A stretch of DNA of 64,000 nucleotides, taken from contig JAXDHR010000136.1 in the NCBI GenBank assembly GCA_034664425.1, positions 8,229 through 72,228 of the forward strand. Direction: 5' to 3'. The position numbers and the translations under genes were made by a program. The notes under the pieces were generated by a model that worked only from the letters and a program-made list of their open reading frames with translations, made no database searches and was not told where the DNA came from. Source of the stretch: DATBDM01 sp034664425. Its GTDB lineage: Bacteria; Actinomycetota; Thermoleophilia; Solirubrobacterales; Solirubrobacteraceae. This document shows positions 33,683-40,467 of the stretch, piece after piece; within the stretch, counting starts at the first letter, position 1, and every line of letters starts with the position of its first letter.

Positions 33683-34630
33683 TCACACCCACCGGCTCGC
33701 CGGCTGCTGCTCGATGAACGTGTTGGCGATGTCGATCCGGCGCGCGAACCAGACGTCGCCGAGCGACTGGGCGTAGTCGATGAAGCGGGCGAGCGCGTCC
33801 GAGCGTGCCGGGTTGCCGGTGATCCGCGGGTGCAGGCCGATCGACATCATCCGCCGGACGTCATCGCCGTCGTCGCGCAGCCGGTCCAGGTGCGCCTTGG
33901 CCATCTCGAAGAAGTGCTCCGGGCTGCCGAAGCCCTGCGGCACGACGTAGCGCGCGTCGTTGACGACAAGCCCGTAGGGGACGACGAGGTGGGGCTTGTC
34001 CTTGACGACCGTCCAGTAGGGCAGGTCGTCGTTGTAGCAATCGGAGTCGTAGACGAACCCGCCCTCCTCGACGACGAGCTCGCGGGTGTTGACGCTCATC
34101 TCGCGGCAGTACCAGCCGAGCGGCCGGCTGCCTGTCGTCTGCTCGATCGACTCGATCGCGCGGCGGATCGCCTCGCGCTCGGTGTCGCGGTCCATCTCGA
34201 AGTGGTTGCTCCAGCGATACCCGTGCCCCGCCGCCTCGTCGCCGCGGCGGGCGAGCTTCTCGGCGACGGCCGGGTTGCGCTCGAGCGCAACCGCCGCGGC
34301 GAAGAACGTCACCGGGATCCCGGCGGCGTCGAAGACGCGCAGCATCCGCCAGATGCCTGCGCGCGTCCCGTACTCGTACATCGACTCGACCGCCAGGTCG
34401 CGCTGGCCCTCGAGCGCGAACGGCAGCTCGTAGAGGATGTCGTTCTCGCCGTCTCCCATCGCGAACGTCTTCTCCGAGCCCTCCTCGTAGTTGATGACGA
34501 TCTGCACCGCGACCTTGGCGTCATCCTCCCAGCGGACCTGCGGGGGGTGTTCGCCATAGCCGACGAGCTCGCGCGCGGGCCCCTCGACGGGCTGGTCGCG
34601 GGACTGGAGGAACTGCTGGTCGATGGTCAT
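33683..34630 (-). CDS. Polysaccharide deacetylase-family hydrolase, allantoinase (PuuE)-like
   Basis: 315-residue NodB-fold protein of the PuuE/cyclic-amide hydrolase branch rather than of sugar deacetylases. It shows VAVQIVINYEEGSEKTFAMG and GRWRMLRVFD-type helix, PVTFFAAAVALERNPAVAEK, AAGHGYRWSNHFEMDRDTER (metal His-type motif) and MMSIGLHPRITGNPARSDAL at the end. Relatives open allantoin or cyclic imide rings without peptidoglycan action. In an operon with an isochorismatase-type hydrolase and a nitrilase, ring opening of an imide, hydantoin or lactam followed by amide cleavage is a reasonable inference. Confidence 0.88.
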   Translation of the reverse strand: MTIDQQFLQSRDQPVEGPARELVGYGEHPPQVRWEDDAKVAVQIVINYEEGSEKTFAMGDGENDILYELPFALEGQRDLAVESMYEYGTRAGIWRMLRVFDAAGIPVTFFAAAVALERNPAVAEKLARRGDEAAGHGYRWSNHFEMDRDTEREAIRRAIESIEQTTGSRPLGWYCREMSVNTRELVVEEGGFVYDSDCYNDDLPYWTVVKDKPHLVVPYGLVVNDARYVVPQGFGSPEHFFEMAKAHLDRLRDDGDDVRRMMSIGLHPRITGNPARSDALARFIDYAQSLGDVWFARRIDIANTFIEQQPASRWV

Positions 34631-34649
34631 CGAGCTCCTTTGCTGGGGA

Positions 34650-35426
34650 TCAGTCGAGGCCGGCGAGCGATCGGGCGCCGTCCGCGACGATGAGCTGGCC
34701 GGTCACGTACGCCGACTGCTCGCTGGCGAGAAACTGGTAGAGGTAGGCGATGTCCTCCGGGGTCCCCACGCGGCGGAGCGGGACCTTGGCGGCGACGGCC
34801 GCGACGCCCTCGGGCCCGAGCGAGTTGACGGGATCGAGCGACTGCGGCGTCTCGATCACGCCCGGGGCCACGGCGTTGGCGGTGATGCCGTCTGGCCCAT
34901 AGTCGACGGCGAGGTTGTGCACGAGCCCGACGAGCCCCGCCTTCGCGGCCGCGTACTGGGGGTGCAGCGGCCACGCCGAGACCGTCCCCGCCACCGAGGA
35001 GGTGGCGATCAGGCGCCCGTAGCCGGCCTGACGCATGTGCGGGAGCACGGCGCGGAAGACGCGCCAGACGCCCGTGAGGTCGACGTCGATCGTCTCGTAC
35101 CAGGCGTCGTCGTCGAGCTGCTCGAGCGGCACGGTCCGCGCGATGCCGGCGTTGGCGACGGCAATGTCGACGCGGCCGAGCTCGGATACGCAGCGCTCGA
35201 CGAGCGCGCCGACCTGCCCGCTGTCGCGCACGTCCACGTCGCAGACGATCGCGCGCCGGCCCGCGGCCTCGACCGCCTCACGCACCGGCTCGACGTCGTG
35301 GGGATCGCCCGGATACCAGGCGATGCCGATGTCGGCGCCGGCCTCGGCGAACACGCGCGCGGTGGCCGCACCGATCCCCGACGCGGCCCCGGTGATGATC
35401 GCCACCCGGTTCGTGAGTTCGAACAT
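34650..35426 (-). CDS. SDR-family oxidoreductase (operon copy 2)
   Basis: 258-residue classical short-chain dehydrogenase. The cofactor motif is TGAASGIGAATARVFAEAGA (residues about 11-30), NAGIA follows, catalytic Ser-Tyr-Lys lie in SSVAGTVSAW and YAAAKAGLVGLVHN, and the end SAYVTGQLIVADGARS is normal. An acidic DVDV region after strand 3 suggests NAD preference. It sits 12 bp behind a second SDR gene and 19 bp before the deacetylase-like gene in the eight-gene operon. It likely oxidises a hydroxyl group on the operon's substrate. Confidence 0.93.
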   Translation of the reverse strand: MFELTNRVAIITGAASGIGAATARVFAEAGADIGIAWYPGDPHDVEPVREAVEAAGRRAIVCDVDVRDSGQVGALVERCVSELGRVDIAVANAGIARTVPLEQLDDDAWYETIDVDLTGVWRVFRAVLPHMRQAGYGRLIATSSVAGTVSAWPLHPQYAAAKAGLVGLVHNLAVDYGPDGITANAVAPGVIETPQSLDPVNSLGPEGVAAVAAKVPLRRVGTPEDIAYLYQFLASEQSAYVTGQLIVADGARSLAGLD

Positions 35427-35438
35427 CCATCTGCCTCC

Positions 35439-36188
35439 TTAGAGCATCACGTCGCCGCCGTTGGGACAGAGGGTCTGCCCGACGTAGTACGACGACTCGT
35501 CCGAGGCCAGGAACACCGCGGTGGGGGCGACCTCCTCCACCTCGCCGAAGCGGCCGATCGGCAGCTCGGAGAGCTTCTGGGCCGCCCACTCGTCGGTCTC
35601 CTGGGCCATCATCTCGGTCAGGATCGGGCCGGGGGCGATGGCGTTGACCTGGATGCCCTTGGTCGACACCTCGCGCGCCAGCGCCTTGGTGAGCCCGATC
35701 ACCCCCGCCTTGCTCGCGCTGTAGTGCACCATCTCGGTACCGCCGATCTGGCCCAGCTGCGAGGCGACGTTGATCACCTTGCCGCGCCCGCGCGCGAGCA
35801 TGCGCGGCAGGACCGCGCGCGTGCACAGAAAGCAGCCGCGCAGGTTGACGCCCATCACCCGGTCCCACTCGGCCGCGCTCAGCTCGTGGAAGAAGACCTG
35901 GCTGAACGTGCCGGCGTTGTTGACGAGGACGTCGACCTCGCCGAGCTCGTGGTAGGCGCGGTCGACCATGCGCGCGACCTGCGCCTCGTCGCTCACGTCG
36001 GTCGGCACGAGCAGCGCGCGGCGCCCGGCGGCGGCGATCGCCTCGAGCACCGGCGCGGCGGCATCCTCCCCGAGGAGGTCGGCGATGACGACGTCGGCGC
36101 CCTCGGCAGCGAACGCGGTGGCGATGGCGCCGCCGATCCCGCGGGCGCCTCCGGTGACGATCGCGACGCGGTCGCGGAGCTTGTCCAT
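35439..36188 (-). CDS. SDR-family oxidoreductase (operon copy 1)
   Basis: 249-residue classical SDR with TGGARGIGGAIATAFAAEGA, NNAGTFSQVF, catalytic Ser near ASQLGQIGG, Tyr-Lys in VHYSASKAGVIGLTKALARE and the end YYVGQTLCPNGGDVM. It is distinct from the following SDR (they differ throughout), so two sequential oxidations or two substrates are possible. It lies 44 bp behind the isochorismatase-type gene and belongs to the same transcript by spacing. Confidence 0.93.
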   Translation of the reverse strand: MDKLRDRVAIVTGGARGIGGAIATAFAAEGADVVIADLLGEDAAAPVLEAIAAAGRRALLVPTDVSDEAQVARMVDRAYHELGEVDVLVNNAGTFSQVFFHELSAAEWDRVMGVNLRGCFLCTRAVLPRMLARGRGKVINVASQLGQIGGTEMVHYSASKAGVIGLTKALAREVSTKGIQVNAIAPGPILTEMMAQETDEWAAQKLSELPIGRFGEVEEVAPTAVFLASDESSYYVGQTLCPNGGDVML

Positions 36189-36232
36189 GCGTATCCCTTC
36201 CTCTGGTCCTCGCGCGATGCGCGGCTAGTCGG

Positions 36233-36922
36233 TCACGGGCGGGGGTCGGCCGGCCGGGTCGCGAGCGACCACTCGGAGAGGATCTCCTCCGACGTGGCGA
36301 TGTCGAAGCGATGGCGCATGAGCAGCAGCGACGCGTCGTGCTGGCTGCGGTCGTCGCTGGCCACGCAGTCCTCGGCGATGACGACGTAGTAGTCGTTGAA
36401 CAGGGCGTCGCGGGCCGTCGACTCCACGCAGCCCTCGGTCGTGCACCCCGCCATCACGACCGACTGGATGCCGTTGCTGCGCAGCAGCATGTCGAGGTTC
36501 GTCCCCCAGAAGCCGCTCGAGCGGTACTTCTTGACCATCAGGTCCCCGTCCGCGGGCTCGAGCTCCGGGATGATCTCCTGGCCCTCCGAGCCGTCGGCCG
36601 TGTAGCCGAGCGGCTCGCCGGTGCTGGCGAGGTGCAGGCGACGGTTGAAGCGGATCTGCGCCGGCGACTCGCTCCGGTGCCCCGGCAGCACCGTCATCTG
36701 CACGTAGATCACGAGGGTGCCCGCCGCGCGCGCGCCGTCGAGCAGCCGCGCGAGGCGCGGCACCATCGGCGGATACATCGAGATGTCGACCCCCAGGCGG
36801 TCGAAGGCGCCGCCCGGGGTGCAGAAATCGCGCTGCATGTCGACGACCACGAGGGCGCTGTGACCCGGGTCGACCAGCTCCGCGAGCTCGGTGAAGACCT
36901 GCTTGCCCTCGATCTCGATCAT
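36233..36922 (-). CDS. Isochorismatase-family amidohydrolase (biuret/ureidoacrylate hydrolase-like)
   Basis: 229-residue cysteine hydrolase. The Asp-Lys-Cys triad is D28 (VVVDMQRDFC), K131/K132 (LMVKKYRSSGFWGTNLDMLL) and C165 (MAGCTTEGCVESTARDA). The KxxxSxFxGTxLDxLL loop is typical of amide-hydrolysing members (biuret, ureidoacrylate, N-carbamoyl amide) rather than of true isochorismatases. It stands second in the operon, 12 bp behind the permease gene. It would cleave a carbamoyl or amide bond, releasing ammonia or CO2, after ring opening. The substrate is inferred only by class. Confidence 0.9.
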   Translation of the reverse strand: MIEIEGKQVFTELAELVDPGHSALVVVDMQRDFCTPGGAFDRLGVDISMYPPMVPRLARLLDGARAAGTLVIYVQMTVLPGHRSESPAQIRFNRRLHLASTGEPLGYTADGSEGQEIIPELEPADGDLMVKKYRSSGFWGTNLDMLLRSNGIQSVVMAGCTTEGCVESTARDALFNDYYVVIAEDCVASDDRSQHDASLLLMRHRFDIATSEEILSEWSLATRPADPRP

Positions 36923-36934
36923 GCGCCCCGCGGC

Positions 36935-38437
36935 TCAGCTCGCGTGCACGGGCCCGGACGCGAGCCGGCCCTCCGACAGGTCGTCCTCCTCCTCGGCCAG
37001 GACCCGGCCGAGCGCCGTCAGCTTGGCCGGGTTGCGCGAGCGGAAGTAGGCGTAGACGACCGCCCCGATCACGATCCACGCCAGGACGAGGTAGGGGACC
37101 AGGTTGTACGGATGAGGCTGGCCGGGCTTGGCGACCGAATAGAGCGGATAGGCGAGCGCCACGATGCCGAGCACGGGGTACACGACGTGGCGCAGGACGT
37201 TGCGCTCCGGGTCCTTGGCGAAGAACCGGATCAGCGCGACGTTGGCCATCATGTAGACGATCACGATGGCGACCGTGCCGAGCGATCCCGTCCAGCCGTA
37301 GACGTCGGTCAGTCCCGACCCGAGCCACGCGGACAGCAGGATCCCGACGACGATCGAGAAGATGGTCAGCGCGTAGATGGCCACGTAGGGCGAGTGCCAG
37401 CTGCGGTGCACGCGGCCGAGGGCGGGCGGCAGGACGCCGTCGCGGCCCATCGCGAAGATGACGCGGACCGTCGAGTTCTGGACCGCGAGGAAGCACGAGA
37501 ACAGCCCGAAGATCGCGGCGATCTCGATGATCTGCGTCATCCACGACGCATAGCGGTGCGCGAGCGTGGGGAACGGCGTCGAGTCGCCCATGAAGGCCTT
37601 CAGCTGCGCTGCGTCGTTGAGGTGGTAGCCGGCGCTCAGCGCGTACATCATGAAGATGTAGAAGACCCCGATGATGAGCATCGCGCCGAAGACTGCGCGC
37701 GGGATGCTCCTGCGAGCGTCCTTCGTCTCCTCGCCGAGCACGGCCGCCGACTCGAAGCCGATGAACGAGAGGATTCCGAACACCGCGCCAAGGCCGATGC
37801 CGCTCACCCCGTCGGGCGACGCGGATGGCGTGAAGTAGTGCAGCGTGTTGCCGTTGCCGGCCTTCACGACGGCGATCACCCCGAGCACGAGGAAGACGAC
37901 CATCTCGATGCCGAGCAGCCCGAGGTCGACGCGCACGGAGGCCTTGATCGAGCGGATCGAGAGCAGCAGCACGAGACCCATGAGGATCAGCGAGAGGATC
38001 CACCAGGGGATGTTCGCGCTCCACTCGGTCTGCAGGTAGTCGTGGAGGAACGCGCCGTTGGCCGTGAACAGGCCGACCGCGAGCAGCACGAAGGCGGCGA
38101 AGTAGAGCCAGCCGGTGAAGAAGCCGGCGCCGCCGCCGAGCCCGTGCGAGCAGAAGGTGTAGAACGAGCCGCTCGACGGCAGCCGGCGCGAGAACTGGAT
38201 GACGGTGTTGGCCACGAACGCAGTGGCGATGAAGGCGGCGAGGAACGACAGCGGCAGGCCGGCTCCGCCGCTCGACGCGGCGGCGGGCGCATTGAGGATC
38301 ACGGCGATCACCGGCGCCATCACGGCCGCCGACAGGGCGACGCAGTTGACGACGGTCAGCTGGCCCTTCTGCAGGCGCTGGCCAGCCGTTGCGGCGGAGG
38401 CGGCTCCCGCAGGAGCGACCGGTGTATCAGCTGCCAT
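36935..38437 (-). CDS. APC-family amino acid/amine permease, first gene of the operon
   Basis: 500-residue permease with about 12 membrane helices. LTVVNCVALSAAVMAPVIAV begins helix 1; GLGGGAGFFTGWLYFAAFVL, FGILSFIGFESAAVLGEETK (the APC signature) and FAMGRDGVLPPALGRVHRSW follow. The C-terminus is an acidic cytoplasmic tail. I chose ATG 38437 (GAGGGGG 7-8 bp ahead); an upstream ATG at 38491 would fall inside the promoter. It leads an eight-gene operon, so it probably imports that operon's nitrogenous substrate. A promoter with the GntR motif in its spacer lies at 38483-38512. Confidence 0.92.
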   Translation of the reverse strand: MAADTPVAPAGAASAATAGQRLQKGQLTVVNCVALSAAVMAPVIAVILNAPAAASSGGAGLPLSFLAAFIATAFVANTVIQFSRRLPSSGSFYTFCSHGLGGGAGFFTGWLYFAAFVLLAVGLFTANGAFLHDYLQTEWSANIPWWILSLILMGLVLLLSIRSIKASVRVDLGLLGIEMVVFLVLGVIAVVKAGNGNTLHYFTPSASPDGVSGIGLGAVFGILSFIGFESAAVLGEETKDARRSIPRAVFGAMLIIGVFYIFMMYALSAGYHLNDAAQLKAFMGDSTPFPTLAHRYASWMTQIIEIAAIFGLFSCFLAVQNSTVRVIFAMGRDGVLPPALGRVHRSWHSPYVAIYALTIFSIVVGILLSAWLGSGLTDVYGWTGSLGTVAIVIVYMMANVALIRFFAKDPERNVLRHVVYPVLGIVALAYPLYSVAKPGQPHPYNLVPYLVLAWIVIGAVVYAYFRSRNPAKLTALGRVLAEEEDDLSEGRLASGPVHAS

Positions 38438-38482
38438 CTCGTTGACCCCCTCGAACCGGAACCGACCGTCCAACCCCGGGCG

Positions 38483-38512
38483 AGCATACACATGTCTGAC
38501 TTAAGTCTCCAA
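38483..38512 (-). promoter_or_regulatory. Promoter of the eight-gene operon with operator site 3
   Basis: On the minus strand, TTGGAG (38512-38507) and TATGCT (38488-38483) are separated by 18 bp. The operator copy ATGTCTGACTT (plus strand, 38492-38502) fills the spacer. Bound repressor would block RNA polymerase. The element overlaps the 3' end of the preceding nitrilase gene. Confidence 0.65.
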
Positions 38513-39337
38513 CCCCGGTTCCGACGGGCGTGGAGCCGCCAGCGGGGCATAGAGTTCGGGACGGCGGTCGCTCAGCAGCGGGTAGGTCCGGCCGTCGCGT
38601 CGATCGCGCAGCCGGTCCACCAGCTCGAGGTCGAGCTCGGCCACCGCCAGCTCCTCTTCGGCGCCGAGCTCGAGCACCGTCGCGCCGAGCGCGTCCACGA
38701 CGCAGCTCGCGCCCTGGAAGCGCAGGTCGCCGATCGCGCCGACCTGGTTGACGCAGACCAGGTGCGCGACGTTCTCGACCGCGCGCGCGGCCGCGACGCG
38801 CCGCATGACGAACCCGCGCTCGACCTCCCATGCCATCGGCACCAGGAGCACACGGGCCCCGCCGAGCGCGACGACGCGGATGGCCTCCGGGAAGGCGAGG
38901 TCGTAGCAGCAGGCGAGGCCGAAGCGACCCTCGGGGTCGGCGGCGAACTCCCGGCCCGGCGTGAACACGCGCCGCTCCTTGACATCCATGTGCGTCTTCG
39001 CGTAGACGAGCCGCTCACCGCCGGGGCGCTGGAGGACGACCGCGTTGGCCAGCCCCTCCGGACTGCGCAGCGGCGCGCCGTAGACGAGGTCGACGCCGAG
39101 CCGGCGGCCGTCGTCGGCGAGCGCGCGCTCGGCCTCGTGAACCGCGTCGAGCAGCGCGGCCGTGTAGTCCGCGCGCTCCAGCAGGTAGCCGCTCAGGCAC
39201 AGCTCCGGGAAGCAGGCCAGGGCCGCGCCCTCCCCGGCCGCCTCAGCGAGCATGGCCCGCATGCGCTCGAGGTTCGTCCCGACGTCGCCGCGCACGGAGC
39301 CGAACTGCGCGAGCGCCACGCGCAGCGTCGCTGCCAT
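38501..39337 (-). CDS. Carbon-nitrogen hydrolase (nitrilase superfamily), second copy
   Basis: 278-residue nitrilase-superfamily amidase with triad Glu (ACFPELCLSGYLLE), Lys (LVYAKTHMDVKERRVFTPG) and Cys (GLACCYDLAFPEAIRVVAL). It is clearly different from the copy at 31151 (LACCYDLAFPE against LEICYDWRFPE), so it likely takes another substrate. Its ATG overlaps the stop of the cyclase-family gene by ATGA. Its 3' end contains the promoter and operator of the following operon, so the two units are physically interlocked. Confidence 0.93.
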   Translation of the reverse strand: MAATLRVALAQFGSVRGDVGTNLERMRAMLAEAAGEGAALACFPELCLSGYLLERADYTAALLDAVHEAERALADDGRRLGVDLVYGAPLRSPEGLANAVVLQRPGGERLVYAKTHMDVKERRVFTPGREFAADPEGRFGLACCYDLAFPEAIRVVALGGARVLLVPMAWEVERGFVMRRVAAARAVENVAHLVCVNQVGAIGDLRFQGASCVVDALGATVLELGAEEELAVAELDLELVDRLRDRRDGRTYPLLSDRRPELYAPLAAPRPSEPGLET

Positions 39338-40308
39338 CAGCGTCGCAGTGGTACCGCCACGGGGCGGATCGGCGAGCCCGTGGCCCCGCGGAGCTTGAGC
39401 GGGAACGCCAGCAGCGCGAACTCGTGCATCCGCTCGGCGGCGATCTCCTCGAGGTCGAGCACCTCGATGATCTGGGCCCCGGCCGTGGCGAACATGTAGC
39501 AGTGCACCGGCACGAAGGAGTCCGGCTCCTCGTGCGGTGCCACGTCCATGCTGACCGCGTCGGTGCCGATGCACATCGCGCCGACCTCCTCGCAGAGATA
39601 GCGGGCGCCGGCGAGCCCGAGTCCCGGGTTGTCGGTGATGTAGCTGTCGTGGTCGGGCCAGCAGGTCATACGGCCCGTCCGCAGCAGCACGACGTCGCGC
39701 CGGCGCAGCTCCGAGCCCTGCTCGCGCGCGGCCGCGCGCAGGTCGTCGGGCGTGATCACGTAGCCCGGCGGCAGGCAGTCGACGCCGTGCAGCCCGGCGA
39801 TGTCGAGCATGACCGAGCGGGCGATCACCGGCGGGTACTTGTCGGCGCCGCCCTTCTGCCACATGCGGCTGCCGAGGTCCTTCTCCGCGGTCCACCCGTT
39901 CCAGAACATCCCGAAGTAGCCCAGGTGGTTGAGCGTGTCGAGGTGCGTGCCGGTGTGGATGTACATGTGGATCGAGTCGCCGCAGTAGCTGTACTTCTCG
40001 TGCACGTCGGGCCCGGCGCCCGAGAGGTTGTCGTTGATCGACCCCTGCGGGGTGTGCGTCATCCAGATCTCGTACTTCGGATCGTGGGCCGCGGCCCACG
40101 ACGGCATGCCGAAGAAGTACTCGATGCCGAGGTCGAACACGGCCGACCCGTCGAGGTGCTCGAGCACCGCGCGCTGCGACTCGGCGGTGATCCAGTTCAT
40201 CCGGCCGATCTCGTCGTCCGGGCCCCATGGACTCCTCGAGACCTGGACGCCGTCGCGCTCGAGCAGCGCCTCGAACTGGATCGGTGGCTCATTCGGCTCG
40301 TTGCACAC
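39337..40308 (-). CDS. Cyclase-family metal-dependent hydrolase (kynurenine formamidase/isatin hydrolase-like)
   Basis: 323-residue protein of the cyclase family. The metal-binding motif is SIHMYIHTGTHLDTLNHLG (HxGTHxDxxxH). GPDDEIGRMNWIT, FFGMPSWAAAHDPKYEIWMT and CIGTDAVSMDVAPHEE match the larger, about 320-residue subgroup. Relatives hydrolyse cyclic or formyl amides (isatin, formylkynurenine). I chose GTG 40308, with GGAG about 9 bp ahead, because the family N-terminus starts there; ATG 40374 is an alternative. Coupled to nitrilase copy 2, it could open another N-heterocycle. Confidence 0.87.
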   Translation of the reverse strand: MCNEPNEPPIQFEALLERDGVQVSRSPWGPDDEIGRMNWITAESQRAVLEHLDGSAVFDLGIEYFFGMPSWAAAHDPKYEIWMTHTPQGSINDNLSGAGPDVHEKYSYCGDSIHMYIHTGTHLDTLNHLGYFGMFWNGWTAEKDLGSRMWQKGGADKYPPVIARSVMLDIAGLHGVDCLPPGYVITPDDLRAAAREQGSELRRRDVVLLRTGRMTCWPDHDSYITDNPGLGLAGARYLCEEVGAMCIGTDAVSMDVAPHEEPDSFVPVHCYMFATAGAQIIEVLDLEEIAAERMHEFALLAFPLKLRGATGSPIRPVAVPLRR

Positions 40309-40411
40309 GCTTGCGGTCTCCGGGTCGCGGACGAGGCGGACCGATGACTGGCATCGGCTCCATCGCGGGACCATAGGCGTCCCAAACCGCTCGCGCAAAC
40401 GGCACGTCGCG

Positions 40412-40422
40412 ATGTCTGACGT
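40412..40422. promoter_or_regulatory. Operator motif, site 4 (inferred)
   Basis: ATGTCTGACGT lies in the divergent gap between the cyclase-family gene (start 40308) and the kinase-aminotransferase gene (start 40468). It could serve either or both. A TAGGCT at 40454-40459 may be the -10 of the plus-strand gene, which would then be nearly leaderless. Confidence 0.6.
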
Positions 40423-40467
40423 TCGGCGGGGACTGCGACCGATCGGCACACGCTAGGCTCGCGCCAG

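Noticed and set aside
36311..39499. 1062-codon open frame on the plus strand
   Set aside because: It is antisense to four well-supported minus-strand genes and is rich in Arg, His and Gly without domains; it is a shadow caused by high third-position GC.
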